DNA of 64,000 nt from Nitrospira sp. (GCA_005116745.1 SWDS01000002.1:444311-508310), one strand, 5' to 3'. Shown: positions 8,643 through 18,109, counted from the first letter of the stretch. Numbers and translations: made by a program. Notes: generated from the sequence alone by a model not told the origin.

Positions 8643-9773
8643 TTATCCTTGTGGCTCTCCGACGGTAAAGGTGAAGTGCGCATCAAAATACAGATCCGTG
8701 ATATCAGCTGGGAACACCGGTAATGGGTTTGCACTGAGAACAGCCCGTTTCCCGGCCAAATCATAGTACTCGTTTCCCGACGATTGCTCGATCGCCACAC
8801 CGGTGACCGATCCGTTCTTATGCAGTCTGAACTGTACGACCACGACGTACGCATGGCTGGTCAGATCCATGGGCGGGGCATTCCAAGAATTGCTGATTCG
8901 TTGTCGCACAAGCGCAAGATACGCATTGGATCCCGCAGCCATCCCTGGAACCTTCAATGTGGTGTCGACAGCCTTGGCGCTCTGTATCTTCGCTTCAAGC
9001 TGAGGCACAGGCTTTGACGGCACGTCTACTGGTGGTGCTGCTTTGGGCACCTCAAGCGTCTTGATCTTCTTCAATTCCTCGTCTAATTCCTTCGCCACAT
9101 CTTCCGTCAAGGATGAGGACTGAGCAGAAGCAACCAGCTTTTTTTGCGTTGTTTCCTTTGTTTCCGTCACAACCGGTACATCGGGCAGCTTCATCACCGG
9201 TGACTTTCTCGGCTTGTCCTCCGGGCTGATGTCGCCGTGCTTTGGAGCATCCGGAGGCAACTCAATATCTTTCATAATATCGCGCATGAGATCATTCGAC
9301 GGTTTGGCTGGAGCCACCGGAGAAGGAACAGGTGCTGCCACCACCGGCGGAAGGGGCACGGGTGCCGCTTTCACCGGAGGAGCAGTTTTAGGCTGTTCAA
9401 TGAGTTTGGGACGCTCAGGAGCTTTGGATTGCTCGATAGGCTTCGTCTGCTGTACCGGCTTGGGCTGTTCGACCTCTTTCTTAATCGGCTGACTTTTCTG
9501 AGGTTCAACGGCTTTCTCCTGAAGCGTCGGCAGACTCGCAAGGGAAATCTCCATCGACGTCAGAGGCCGTTCGCCATGTCGTGGCAGTCGAACCCAACCC
9601 ACCATTGCCAGGATGCCAATATGCAGGACCAGAGAAACGATAACAGCAACGCCCAAGCGACGAGTCAGTGTCGCCTGCCATTCATCATCCGAAACCATGC
9701 CGGCTGATGCCCAAGCCTGCACCGTGGACCTTATCCTACTAATTGTGTTGGGATGACGTACCCTCACTGACAC
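8643..9773 (-). CDS. tolA: TolA/TonB-type energy transducer
   Basis: Inner-membrane protein that passes proton-motive force from TolQR to the outer membrane. It has one transmembrane helix (about 41-61), a long Pro/Lys/Gln-rich spacer with repeated EQPK/EQSK elements (about 90-170), a charged helical region and a C-terminal TonB/TolA fold (about 285-376, NSWNAPPMDLTSHAYVVVVQF). The frame opens at a GTG at 9773, overlapping tolR by 35 bases. An ATG at 9698 (residue 26, before DDEWQATL) is an equally good start; no clear ribosome site separates the two. The operon position supports TolA rather than TonB. Confidence 0.85.
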   Translation of the reverse strand: MSVRVRHPNTISRIRSTVQAWASAGMVSDDEWQATLTRRLGVAVIVSLVLHIGILAMVGWVRLPRHGERPLTSMEISLASLPTLQEKAVEPQKSQPIKKEVEQPKPVQQTKPIEQSKAPERPKLIEQPKTAPPVKAAPVPLPPVVAAPVPSPVAPAKPSNDLMRDIMKDIELPPDAPKHGDISPEDKPRKSPVMKLPDVPVVTETKETTQKKLVASAQSSSLTEDVAKELDEELKKIKTLEVPKAAPPVDVPSKPVPQLEAKIQSAKAVDTTLKVPGMAAGSNAYLALVRQRISNSWNAPPMDLTSHAYVVVVQFRLHKNGSVTGVAIEQSSGNEYYDLAGKRAVLSANPLPVFPADITDLYFDAHFTFTVGEPQG

Positions 9774-10179
9774 GTTCAGGTCCGGTGGGGTCAGTCACCA
9801 TACCAAGCTTCTCGATGCCAGCTTGTTTGACTCCATCCATCACCTGAACCACAATTCCGTATGGCACGTCCCGGTCAGCGCGTAAATACACCGACACATC
9901 GGCATGCTCTGCTTTCATCATGCGCAGCTTTCGCTCTAACTGAGCGACGCTCACCGGATCCTTGTCGAGGTACAGGCGTTGATCCTTTTCGATCGTCAGC
10001 ACCGCTCGGATCTCCGGCTTGATCGTGTTCGACGCGGAAGTCGGCAACTTGATGTCCATGCCTCGATAGAGCATCGGCGCCGTGACCATAAAGATCACCA
10101 GAAGCACCAATACCACGTCCACGAGCGGAATCACGTTGATTTCGGCTAAAAATCGTCGCTGCCTCGTCTCAAACATCAT
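9739..10179 (-). CDS. tolR: Biopolymer transporter TolR/ExbD
   Basis: 146 aa: a short cytoplasmic N-terminus with [19 protein letters not shown], the single TolR/ExbD transmembrane helix carrying the Asp (in PLVDVV) needed for proton-driven rotation, then a periplasmic domain. It starts with an ATG overlapping the tolQ stop (ATGA), so it is translationally coupled. With TolQ it forms the stator that powers TolA. Confidence 0.93.
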   Translation of the reverse strand: MMFETRQRRFLAEINVIPLVDVVLVLLVIFMVTAPMLYRGMDIKLPTSASNTIKPEIRAVLTIEKDQRLYLDKDPVSVAQLERKLRMMKAEHADVSVYLRADRDVPYGIVVQVMDGVKQAGIEKLGMVTDPTGPERVSEGTSSQHN

Positions 10180-10877
10180 CCCTTCGCTCCGACGGAGACC
10201 GGAGCGACGGGTCTCGTTTGGGCTGGAATCAACGCCAGGAGCTCCACCACAACCGAATCCATATGCATGGCGGCACGTCTGATACGTACGAGAAAGTAAT
10301 TATAGGCAATGACGGCTGGAATGGCGGCAAACAATCCGGCTGCGGTCGCAATCAAGGCTTCGGAAACGCCGGGAGCCACCGCCGCAATACTGGCTGTCCC
10401 TTGGGTTCCAATTTCCCGGAATGAATCGATGATGCCCATCACCGTTCCCAGGAGGCCCACGAACGGGCAGATATTTCCGGTCGTCGCAAGAAACGGAAGA
10501 AACGCTTCCAACTTGTCGATTTGCCCCTGCGCAAGATGGGCCGCCGTCCGCTCCATCACATGTCGATCATAGGCGACGGAACCGTTTTCATTCCTCTCAG
10601 TGGGGAGGTAGCCGATCCGTTGAATCACGGCATGAAAAATCTTTGCGCAGGGACTCCCGATCGTCTGTTGCGCATGCCGAGTCACGTCCTCCACATCTCT
10701 GGCCCGCAGCAACAAAGTCATAAAATGACGATCTTTTGCATCAGCGGTGCGAAATGCGGCCAACTTGTAGAAGATGATGGCCCAGGACGCAACGGAAAAG
10801 CAGACCAGGAGCACGAGGACCACCTTGGATACGATCCCGAGCGACAGAATAACTCCCAGTGGTCCGGTTTGAAACAT
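10176..10877 (-). CDS. tolQ: Proton channel TolQ (MotA/TolQ/ExbB family)
   Basis: 233 aa with three hydrophobic helices: one near the N-terminus ([20 protein letters not shown]) and two in the second half around [16 protein letters not shown] and [17 protein letters not shown]. The family signature GLLGTVMGI is intact. It is the first gene of the tol-pal operon. GAGGAGG lies about 14 bases upstream of the ATG, a long spacing. A TACAAT hexamer about 50 bases upstream could be a -10 box, but I see no matching -35. Confidence 0.93.
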   Translation of the reverse strand: MFQTGPLGVILSLGIVSKVVLVLLVCFSVASWAIIFYKLAAFRTADAKDRHFMTLLLRARDVEDVTRHAQQTIGSPCAKIFHAVIQRIGYLPTERNENGSVAYDRHVMERTAAHLAQGQIDKLEAFLPFLATTGNICPFVGLLGTVMGIIDSFREIGTQGTASIAAVAPGVSEALIATAAGLFAAIPAVIAYNYFLVRIRRAAMHMDSVVVELLALIPAQTRPVAPVSVGAKG

Positions 10878-10950
10878 ACGAGTCTCTACTGTCCCTCCTC
10901 AGCGTTCACGATTTCTTGGCAAGGTGGATTGTACCAAACTCTGAAGAAAA

Positions 10951-11028
10951 TGGCGGGGCCGACGGGATTTGAACCCGCGACTTCCAGATTGACAATCTGG
11001 CGTCCTAACCAGGCTGAACGACGGCCCC
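10951..11028 (-). tRNA. tRNA-Asp (GTC)
   Basis: Folds as a complete cloverleaf on the minus strand: acceptor GGGGCCG with CGGCCCC, anticodon stem CCAGA with TCTGG around the loop TTGTCAA (anticodon GTC), and a T-arm with GGTTCAAAT. Discriminator G is followed by an encoded CCA at 10953-10951. It lies between tRNA-Val and tolQ. Confidence 0.96.
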
Positions 11029-11156
11029 GCAAAGTCTATCGATGGCAGAACAACAGCACGACAAGACGAAATCAGTGGTCGCCAATCAACCCTGCGCAAG
11101 GAACAGATCCTCCGCCAAGCACACACACCCTCGATCTGCGTACCACCACTTCTGCA

Positions 11157-11232
11157 TGGTAGGCGGAACAGGGATTGAACCTGTGACCTCTGCCTTGTAA
11201 GGGCAGCGCTCTCCCAACTGAGCTATCCGCCC
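11157..11232 (-). tRNA. tRNA-Val (TAC)
   Basis: Minus-strand cloverleaf: acceptor GGGCGGA with TCCGCCT, D-arm GCTCAGTTGGGAGAGC, anticodon stem CTGCC with GGCAG around CTTACAA (anticodon TAC), and T-arm GGTTCAATC. Discriminator A and an encoded CCA follow. It lies 129 bases upstream of tRNA-Asp in the same orientation and was probably transcribed with it. Confidence 0.97.
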
Positions 11233-11330
11233 AATTTTCTTGGCAACCGATGCGGAGGGTATCAAGTCCATGATTCCTTGTCAACGGGCTCACTACCGTT
11301 CATTCAACCTCACACGATGCTAATTCTTAG

Positions 11331-12314
11331 CTATTTGCGCTTCGTAGAAGTTTCCACACCTGACTGTCGTCGACCGCGCTGTCGCGGAAAGTATTGGCGA
11401 TGGACGTGCCGTAACCGGCTGCCTTCCACATGCGTATAGATTTGAGTCGTCGCGATGTCTGCATGCCCCAACATGGATTGCACCACTCGCAAATCTGCTC
11501 CCCCCTCCAGCAGATGCGTGGCAAAAGAATGCCGCAACATGTGCGGAGAAATCGATTTCGAAATACCAGCGCGTCGGGCTCGCTGCAGAAGCAGCTTCCA
11601 AAATGCCTGCCTCGTCAGTCCTCGTCCTCGCCGGCTGATGAACAAGACACGGGACGATCGCCCTTTGAGTAGAAGGGGTCTCACATGTTCGACGTAATCA
11701 ACCAGGATCTTGACCGCAGTCTGTCCAATCGGGACGACTCGCTCCTTAGCACCTTTCCCTACGACTCGCACACAGCCCAGATTCACATCGATCTGCGACA
11801 GACTGAGTCCAACAAGCTCTGACACGCGAAGACCCGCCGCATACAGCACTTCCAGCATCACGCGGTCGCGTTGATCCTCAGCACGACCGCGAACCGGCAG
11901 CTCTAGCAACACCGTTATTTCCTGGTGTGTCAGCGTCTTCGGTAATCGAACCGGCCGATGCGCCGCCGTCATATCACGGAGAGGACTGGTCTTCACGAGG
12001 TGTTCCCGAACCAGAAAGCGATACCACCCTCGCATCGCCGAGAGAAGGCGAGCAATCGATGAAGCCGCGAGGGCCTCGTGTTTGAGGGTTGCGAGAAAGG
12101 ACCGGATCGTGTGCGGTGGAACGGAGTCTCCGATACTGAGTCGGTGCGACAACAAGTATCGCTGCAAACGTAAAAGATCTCGCCGGTAGGACTCCAGCGT
12201 ATTAGCGGCTAATCCACCTTCAATCCGCAGCTCACTGAGATACCGTTCAAGCAAAGGGTCCAGCAATGGTGCCGTTGGTTCAGCCATGGCGGTCGATGAA
12301 TGAACTATAGCCAA
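11331..12314 (-). CDS. xerD: Tyrosine recombinase XerC/XerD
   Basis: Chromosome-dimer resolution recombinase acting at dif with a partner Xer and FtsK. All catalytic residues are present: R163 (GLRVSELVGL), K187 (GKGAKERVVP), H258-x-x-R261 (HMLRHSFATHLLEGGAD), H284 (LGHADIATTQ) and the nucleophile Y293 (IYTHV). The SAM-like core-binding domain occupies about 17-105. At 327 aa it is slightly long because of a basic tail after residue 310. The start may be the ATG at 12314 or residue 10 (12287). XerC and XerD cannot be separated by eye. It lies beside two tRNAs but has the look of the housekeeping enzyme rather than an island integrase. Confidence 0.9.
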   Translation of the reverse strand: MAIVHSSTAMAEPTAPLLDPLLERYLSELRIEGGLAANTLESYRRDLLRLQRYLLSHRLSIGDSVPPHTIRSFLATLKHEALAASSIARLLSAMRGWYRFLVREHLVKTSPLRDMTAAHRPVRLPKTLTHQEITVLLELPVRGRAEDQRDRVMLEVLYAAGLRVSELVGLSLSQIDVNLGCVRVVGKGAKERVVPIGQTAVKILVDYVEHVRPLLLKGRSSRVLFISRRGRGLTRQAFWKLLLQRARRAGISKSISPHMLRHSFATHLLEGGADLRVVQSMLGHADIATTQIYTHVEGSRLRHVHRQYFPRQRGRRQSGVETSTKRK

Positions 12315-12352
12315 CTCGCTTCATCAGTACAATGATGCCACCGTACTTCTCC

Positions 12353-12381
12353 TTGACAGGTCGCACCCTTTCCGATACTAG
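12353..12381 (+). promoter_or_regulatory. Promoter candidate for the LpoA-like gene
   Basis: A perfect -35 TTGACA at 12353-12358 is followed after 17 bases by TACTAG (12376-12381), a weak -10. It lies 32 bases upstream of the ATG I prefer at 12413, which argues against the longer frame that opens at 12332. Confidence 0.5.
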
Positions 12382-12412
12382 TCTGCCTACGGCCTACCGC
12401 CGATCAAACGCA

Positions 12413-14389
12413 ATGCTCACCTACTCATATCACCCCTCTTCCAGCTCTGCATGGCCGCCACTGATGGTCGCAATGGCGCTTGTGCTGACGCTCGGAGTCG
12501 GCCTCACGTCGACTCAACTGAGCGGAGCAGAGGCGGCAGATCCCGTCAAGATCCTTCCTCCCAACCCACCGGCCTTGAACCAGGCCAAGCACTTGATCGA
12601 GAAAGGGGATCCAGAATCCGCAGCCACAGCCTTGCGTCGATTCTTGACTACCACTCCACCAGCTGAATACCTCGATGATACCTATCTTCTGCTGGGCGCC
12701 GCGCTCTATGGAATGAAGGACTATGGAGAGGCAATCCGCTCTCTGAACCAACTTCAGACGGAGTTTCCCGAGTCCGACCTCGTGGATCGAGGTAAGCTCA
12801 TATTGGCCCGCATCCATGCCGCGATGGGCAATATCGACTTGGCATTGCCGTTGCTGACACAAGTACGGACAACGGCACTCGACGACGTAACAAAGCGCGA
12901 GGCACAGCAGCTGACTGCCGAGGCCTTCGCCCAAAAGAAAGACTATGTCCGAGCCATCCATACCTTACTGGAAGGCATGGCCGGCAGCACCGACACACAG
13001 ATGGCGGAGACCCGGGAACAGATTCGTCAATTCATCAATGAAAAGCTGGACAAAAAAGGGTTGACCCGGGTGCGGGATGCCTATCTTCGTTCCTATCCTG
13101 GCGACCTTGCCTCCCTCCGACTGATCGACTACTACATTGTGCGAGGCGAAGACCACTTGGCAGAACGGGAGACCCGGCATTTTCTCGCTGCGTTTCCTGC
13201 TCACCCCTCCGTCCCGAAAGCCAGCGAATCACTGGAACTCATCAATTCAAGGTTGAAATCCAACGAATATTTTATCGCAGCCGTCCTTCCGTTGTCAGGC
13301 CACTTGTCCGCTTTCGCCAATGACGTCCTAGAGGGCATTCAGTTGGCAGTGGAACGGGCTCGTGAGCAACCTGGCAGCCCATCCGTTGGCTTGATCGTGA
13401 AGGATCATGATGCCGATCGGCCAGGCTTTTTGGACGATCTCTCGACGCTACTTCATGACGACCGTCCACTCGTCGTCATTGGCCCAATGCTGTCAAAAAA
13501 CCTTCCGGTCATGGCCGAAATGGCACAAAAAACCAGGATCCCCTTGATTACCCCGGCAGCGACTCTCCCCAATGTCCGTCGGTTGGGCAGTTACCTCTTC
13601 AGTACGTCGTTGACCTACGCCATGCAAGCCGAACGCATCGCGACCTACGCCGCGAAACAGCAGGACTATCGACGATTCTGCATTCTCCACCCCGACACCG
13701 TCTATGGACGAGAACTGGCACGGCTCTTCGCCCAGGAGGTGCGCCGATTCGATGGCGAAATTATTGCGATAGAAGCCTTCAAGGAAGGCGAAACGGATTT
13801 TGGCCCGCAGATCCAGCGGCTCAAAGCCGAAGACCTGAAAAAGTATGGGCTGGCAGTTCCAGTTGACATACCACGACAGCCCGGTAAGCCCCTCAGTCGA
13901 AACGAAAAGCGCGTCCTCTACACGCCAGGGTTTGACGCGATCTTCATCCCAAGTCGCTCACACGAGATCGGCCTCCTCGCCGCACAGCTGGCGTTTCATG
14001 ACATCAAAGCCCCACTGCTAGGGACCAACGGCTGGAACTCGCAGGACTTTGCCCGTACCGCTGATCGGACAGTCGACGGTGCAACATTCGTGGATGGCTT
14101 CTTCGTCGATAGCCCGAATCCTGCCGTACAGGAGTTTGTTCAGCGGTACCACAAGCGCTTTCAGTCCACCCCCTCGCTCTTCACCATGCAAGGATATGAC
14201 GCCGCCAGAGTCGTCATTGAAGGCGTCCGCCACGGAGCAACCTCCGGCGAAGCGCTTCACGACTTCCTCATGACGCAGCGCAACCTACCGACACTTGCCG
14301 GACCGGCCAGTTTTGGACCGGATGGTACCCTGCACCGCCCGCTCTTTCTTCTACAGGTGAAACAGGGTAAGTTTGTGCAATTGGATTAA
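12413..14389 (+). CDS. LpoA/LppC-like penicillin-binding protein activator (TPR plus periplasmic-binding fold)
   Basis: About 658 aa from the ATG at 12413: a hydrophobic signal segment (MVAMALVLTLGVGL), then TPR-like helices (residues ~50-270; YLDDTYLLLGAALYGMKDYG and similar). A type 1 periplasmic-binding domain follows (~280-650; IAAVLPLSGHLSAFANDVLEG, VVIGPMLSKNLPVMAEMAQ, GYDAARVVIEG). This two-part layout is that of LpoA, which activates PBP1A, and of related ABC-type amino-acid binding proteins. No lipobox Cys is obvious, unlike LpoA. The promoter at 12353-12381 would be inside the gene if the frame start at 12332 were used. It is likely periplasmic; the role in peptidoglycan synthesis is inferred from architecture. 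Confidence 0.8.
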   Translation: MLTYSYHPSSSSAWPPLMVAMALVLTLGVGLTSTQLSGAEAADPVKILPPNPPALNQAKHLIEKGDPESAATALRRFLTTTPPAEYLDDTYLLLGAALYGMKDYGEAIRSLNQLQTEFPESDLVDRGKLILARIHAAMGNIDLALPLLTQVRTTALDDVTKREAQQLTAEAFAQKKDYVRAIHTLLEGMAGSTDTQMAETREQIRQFINEKLDKKGLTRVRDAYLRSYPGDLASLRLIDYYIVRGEDHLAERETRHFLAAFPAHPSVPKASESLELINSRLKSNEYFIAAVLPLSGHLSAFANDVLEGIQLAVERAREQPGSPSVGLIVKDHDADRPGFLDDLSTLLHDDRPLVVIGPMLSKNLPVMAEMAQKTRIPLITPAATLPNVRRLGSYLFSTSLTYAMQAERIATYAAKQQDYRRFCILHPDTVYGRELARLFAQEVRRFDGEIIAIEAFKEGETDFGPQIQRLKAEDLKKYGLAVPVDIPRQPGKPLSRNEKRVLYTPGFDAIFIPSRSHEIGLLAAQLAFHDIKAPLLGTNGWNSQDFARTADRTVDGATFVDGFFVDSPNPAVQEFVQRYHKRFQSTPSLFTMQGYDAARVVIEGVRHGATSGEALHDFLMTQRNLPTLAGPASFGPDGTLHRPLFLLQVKQGKFVQLD

Positions 14390-14425
14390 CCAGGTTATTC
14401 GAACTGGGGCGAGAACTGACCACTC

Positions 14426-15166
14426 ATGAACTCCCTCTCACAAATCATCCACACAATCTCGTATATGGGACTCCCCCTGTTGTTCGCGATGGTGCTCCAT
14501 GAATATGCGCATGGGTGGATGGCGGAGAAATGCGGCGATTCGACCGCAAAACGTGAAGGACGGCTCACCATCAATCCACTGGCCCATATCGATACGTTCG
14601 GCACGATCATCTTGCCGTTGATCTGTTTGATATTGCCTGGGAGCTTTCTGTTGGGCTGGGCCAAGCCGGTTCCGATTGACCCTCGGAATATGCACCAGCC
14701 TCGACGCGACATGGCACTTGTAGCAGCTGCCGGACCGGGGATGAACCTGCTGCTCGCCGTCGTCAGTGCCTTGCTCTTGGCGTTGATCCTGACGTTCGAA
14801 CCGACCTTGTCGCCTCGCAGCGCCACCGAGGCTGAAGAGTCTTCAGGTCTCCTCACAACCATGTTTTCTCGTCCAATCGCCGTCATGGCGCTCTATTCCG
14901 TCATGATCAATGTATTTCTTGCACTGTTCAACCTACTTCCCATCCCACCGCTCGACGGCGGCCGGATCCTCACGGCGCTGCTGCCGCCAAAACCAGCGAT
15001 GACACTCGCGCGATTGGAGCCCTATGGCATGCTCATCCTGGTGGGGCTCATTGTATTCGACAAAGAGCTAGGCATTATCCACATGATCACTGGAACCTTT
15101 GCCAAGGGACTGTCCGGAACAATCTTGTCAACAGCACTCGGCCTCCGTCCAGGAGTTGCAGAATGA
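14426..15166 (+). CDS. Site-2 protease family (peptidase M50) membrane protein
   Basis: 246 aa of mostly hydrophobic sequence. The zinc-binding HEYAH is at residues 25-29 in the first helix, and a second motif PPLDGGRIL supplies the third ligand Asp; NPLAHID follows the first helix as in the YwhC/Rip3-like subgroup that lacks PDZ domains. It is an intramembrane metalloprotease with unknown substrate. Its stop overlaps the trpS start by 4 bases (ATGA), so the two are translationally coupled, a pairing common in bacteria. Confidence 0.9.
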   Translation: MNSLSQIIHTISYMGLPLLFAMVLHEYAHGWMAEKCGDSTAKREGRLTINPLAHIDTFGTIILPLICLILPGSFLLGWAKPVPIDPRNMHQPRRDMALVAAAGPGMNLLLAVVSALLLALILTFEPTLSPRSATEAEESSGLLTTMFSRPIAVMALYSVMINVFLALFNLLPIPPLDGGRILTALLPPKPAMTLARLEPYGMLILVGLIVFDKELGIIHMITGTFAKGLSGTILSTALGLRPGVAE

Positions 15167-16155
15167 CCACACCTCGCAGACGCGTACTCAGCGGCATGCA
15201 GCCCAGCGGCCTCATGCATCTCGGCAACTATCTTGGTGCCTTAGAAAACTGGAAGGCCTTGCAAGAACAGCATGCCTGCTATTTCTTCGTCGCCGACTGG
15301 CACGCGTTGTCGACGAACTATGCCGACACCAGTCGCATTCGTACCTTTGTGCAGGAGATGCTGATCGATTGGCTGGCCGGCGGTATCGACCCGGACCGGT
15401 CTACGATCTTTATCCAGTCGCGGATTCCGGAACATGCGATCCTGCATCTCTTACTCTCGATGATGACGCCTGTCTCGTGGCTGGAACGCAACCCGACCTA
15501 CAAGGAGAAGCAGGAGGAGATCAAGGAAAAAGACCTCACGACCTACGGCTTTCTCGGCTACCCAGTCCTCCAAGCCGCCGACATCCTCCTGTACAAACCC
15601 GATTTTGTTCCAGTAGGGAAGGATCAACTCCCCCATCTAGAACTGACGAGAGAGCTCGCCCGGCGATTCAACGATATCTACAAAACAGCAGTCTTTCCTG
15701 AGCCGAAGGAACACCTGACCAAGTTTCCCAAGGTGCTTGGCACCGATGGCCGAAAGATGAGCAAGAGTTACAATAATACGATTAACCTCTCTGATACCGA
15801 ACCAGTCGTTCGGCAGAAGCTCAAGACCATGGTCACCGACCCAGCCCGTGTGCGGCGGACCGACCCAGGCAATCCCGACCTCTGTCCCGTCTACGAATTC
15901 CACAACATCTACTCCCCACAAGAGGTCAAAAACCAGGTCAACACAGACTGCCGATCCGCTGCGATCGGCTGTATCGACTGCAAGAAACTCGTGGCGGACC
16001 GCATGGTGGAACAGTTGGCACCGATCTGGGACAAACGCGCCAAACTCACGCAAGCGCCATCCCGCGTCGATGAAATTGTCGATACCGGCAGCAAACGAGC
16101 TGCTGCAGTCGCCAGTGCAACGCTACATGAAGTAAACGAGGCCATGAAGATCTGA
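15163..16155 (+). CDS. trpS: Tryptophanyl-tRNA synthetase
   Basis: 330-aa class I synthetase. HIGH-type motif HLGN is at residues 19-22 (GLMHLGNYLGAL), KMSKS at 198-202. A Cys-rich stretch near 245-275 (LCPVYEFHN, TDCRSAAIGCIDCKK) resembles the cluster-binding insert seen in some bacterial TrpRS proteins. Length is normal. Coupled to the upstream M50 protease by a 4-base overlap. No T-rich terminator is visible in the 160 bases downstream; an imperfect CCTCGC/GCGAGG hairpin near 16233-16257 is the best candidate. Confidence 0.95.
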   Translation: MTTPRRRVLSGMQPSGLMHLGNYLGALENWKALQEQHACYFFVADWHALSTNYADTSRIRTFVQEMLIDWLAGGIDPDRSTIFIQSRIPEHAILHLLLSMMTPVSWLERNPTYKEKQEEIKEKDLTTYGFLGYPVLQAADILLYKPDFVPVGKDQLPHLELTRELARRFNDIYKTAVFPEPKEHLTKFPKVLGTDGRKMSKSYNNTINLSDTEPVVRQKLKTMVTDPARVRRTDPGNPDLCPVYEFHNIYSPQEVKNQVNTDCRSAAIGCIDCKKLVADRMVEQLAPIWDKRAKLTQAPSRVDEIVDTGSKRAAAVASATLHEVNEAMKI

Positions 16156-16294
16156 CCCGATTTCTCCCCTTGAATCTTCTCCTGCAAGATTTGCGAATCC
16201 GCTAAAAGAACCAGCTGGTCAGTAGAAGAATGCCTCGCAGGAGATCTATCAGCGAGGAGTGCGCGCTATGACGCACTGGGCCAGCCAATTATGA

Positions 16295-16969
16295 TTTGGA
16301 AGTATCACTCTGCTCTTGGCATTGATCTCGCTCTCCGGATGTGGCACCTGGTGGCACGGCGACCATCACTCCGTCACTATCTTCACAACACCACTCGATG
16401 TTCAAATCGTGGTTGGTGACCGCGTCCAGCTACTGAGACCGGGAACGGTCTCGCTCAACCGAAAAGAGGTTCTCCGCAGATTAGAGTGGGTCAATGAGAG
16501 GGCGTCTTCTTCTCCAACCCCGCAACAAGCCTCCGGCATCAAGGATCTGTTCACCTGTGAAGTGATCGGGCATACCATGGGTGCTCGGATGACGACGGAC
16601 TTGGTGAGCGACGCCTTAAGGAAAGCGGTGGGGACGAAGCGCCCACGCCCAGGCTTGATCCACCACTCCGACCGTAGGTCCCAATATTGTGCTCAGGACC
16701 ATCAGGCGCAGCTGCGGCAGTTCGGCATGACCGCGTTCATGAGTCGGAAGGCCAACTGCTATGACAATGCGCCGATGGAGAGCTTCTGGGGGACGCTGAA
16801 GAATGAGCTGGTGCATCATCGGCGGTATGCCACGCGGGAGCAGCCCCAGCGGGAAATCACGGAGTACATCGAGCTGTTCTACAACCGTCAGCGGCGACAT
16901 TCTCGGCTGGGGAATTGCTCACCTGCGGCATTTGCCCTTCAGTGGGCCCGTCAACAGCCGGCGGCATGA
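16295..16969 (+). pseudogene. IS3-family transposase 3' half fused in frame to a lipoprotein 5' fragment
   Basis: The open frame begins after a stop at 16292-16294. Its first ~55 codons look like a lipoprotein signal (SITLLLALISLSGCGTWWHG, lipobox LSGC) and a short beta-rich domain (TTPLDVQIVVGDRVQLL). It then passes into the C-terminal integrase catalytic half of an IS3-group OrfB: LIHHSDRRSQYC, CYDNAPMESFWGTLKNELVH and IELFYNRQRRHSRLG. The N-terminal half of the transposase, including the first catalytic Asp, is missing, so it cannot transpose. The lipoprotein lacks a proper in-frame ATG (only a TTG at 16316), so it is probably dead as well. The junction lies somewhere in 16480-16550. Confidence 0.8.
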
Positions 16970-17003
16970 GGCTGTCATTCATGGCGTCCACTATTGACAA
17001 CCG
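16700..17003 (+). mobile_element. Right-end remnant of an IS3-type element
   Basis: The transposase 3' end is followed at about 16983-17000 by GTCCACTATTGAC, which resembles the terminal inverted repeat of IS3-group elements. The right end of the element therefore seems to survive. No matching left end is found upstream, consistent with deletion of the 5' part. The left limit given here is arbitrary within the transposase homology. Confidence 0.5.
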
Positions 17004-17014
17004 AGGTCACCCTA

Positions 17015-17470
17015 TCAGGCGTTCGATCTTGCGGTCGACGAGGTGTCTGAATCAGCAGATTGACTGTCTTCTAGTTCGGCAGGTTTTTCTTCTTCCGGCA
17101 CGTCGAACCATTGGACCAGCATCTCTTCCCACCAGGCCTCGGTCACTTCCTCTCCTGGGTCGGCCCCTAGGAAGGCTACGTCCTCTTGCTTGATGGTGGC
17201 ACCAACGAGCTGCGGTTGGAATTTTGCGCGATTGATAACTTCCTTCGTGGCATAGCCGCCGATGATCCAGGAGTCTGGATCGGCTCGGCGAGACTTGTAG
17301 GCCTTCAAGCCATGCTTGAGATATATAAAGATCTGCTGTTGAACCGGATCGGTGACGCCGGTCTGTGGGAGACTGAGCGTTTTTTCTATGTGCTTTCGCC
17401 AATGCCGATCGTCGTACCGTGACGTGATCAGCTGCAGCATCTTCTTTCCCAGCTCAGTATCAAGTGGCAT
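17015..17470 (-). CDS. Conserved hypothetical protein
   Basis: 151 aa and not recognised. It has an N-terminal basic helical part, a central segment with a Gly pair (DSWIIGGYATKEVINRAKF) and a very acidic C-terminus from about residue 105 (GADPGEEVTEAWWEEM then a Glu/Asp/Ser-rich tail). No signal peptide or membrane segment, so probably cytosolic. Its stop falls 12 bases beyond the apparent IS3 right end, which suggests the element inserted or decayed just past it. The following PEBP gene reads in the same direction with a 22-base gap, so a shared transcript is likely. Confidence 0.7.
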   Translation of the reverse strand: MPLDTELGKKMLQLITSRYDDRHWRKHIEKTLSLPQTGVTDPVQQQIFIYLKHGLKAYKSRRADPDSWIIGGYATKEVINRAKFQPQLVGATIKQEDVAFLGADPGEEVTEAWWEEMLVQWFDVPEEEKPAELEDSQSADSDTSSTARSNA

Positions 17471-17492
17471 AGCGTGAGATTCTTACTCGTCG

Positions 17493-18050
17493 TTATTTGC
17501 GGCTATACAGGCCGGTGAAGGAAGCTTTGGCCAGAGCATTCTGATTGAGATAGTACCCGACCATTGCGCCGGATGCCTGAGGCTTCAACGACAATTGATC
17601 TACTTTTAATGCATACACCGTAAAGATGTAGCGATGTGATTTATGGCCGGCAGGAGGACAGGGGCCACCGTAGCCGGGCTCACCGAAGTCCGTCATGCTT
17701 TGCACCGCGCGTTGCGGCTCACCGGAGCCGCCCGGCTTTCCGGCGCCCGCGGCGAGTGCCGAGATATCCGGAGGAATATTGAAGATGACCCAATGCCACC
17801 AGCCGCTACCGGTGGGCGCATCCGGATCATACATGGTCACGGCAAAACTCTTGGTCCCCTTCGGAGCGTTGGTCCAACGCAATTCCGGTGACACATTGTC
17901 GCCGGTGCATCCAAATCCGTCGAAGACATGCGCCCTGCCGATCGTGCCCTTAGGCTTAATGGTCGGACTGGTGAGCTGAAAATCGGCCGCAGCACTGATG
18001 CCAGGCATGAGCGCGATCGCACATAGAATGCTGCTCCAGATCAGTCTCAT
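17493..18050 (-). CDS. YbhB/YbcL-type PEBP (Raf kinase inhibitor-like) protein, exported
   Basis: 185 aa with a cleavable signal peptide (SSILCAIALMPGISAAA). The phosphatidylethanolamine-binding fold signatures are present: MYDPDAPTGSGWWHWVIFN (the DPDxP loop) and a GPCPPAGHKSHRY block supplying the ligand-pocket Gly-x-Cys/His residues. The bacterial role is undefined; the family binds small anionic ligands. It lies in a minus-strand run with the dienelactone hydrolase upstream. Confidence 0.92.
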   Translation of the reverse strand: MRLIWSSILCAIALMPGISAAADFQLTSPTIKPKGTIGRAHVFDGFGCTGDNVSPELRWTNAPKGTKSFAVTMYDPDAPTGSGWWHWVIFNIPPDISALAAGAGKPGGSGEPQRAVQSMTDFGEPGYGGPCPPAGHKSHRYIFTVYALKVDQLSLKPQASGAMVGYYLNQNALAKASFTGLYSRK

Positions 18051-18109
18051 ACGCCGAGTCTCTCTTGAATGTAGAAAAAGTCCTCTGAGTTCGTCTCGTG
18101 TTGCGCGAG

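Noticed and set aside
11157-12314. Genomic island inserted at tRNA-Val by the adjacent tyrosine recombinase
   Set aside because: The recombinase looks like housekeeping XerC/D, no displaced tRNA 3' end is seen in the window, and the neighbours are core genes.
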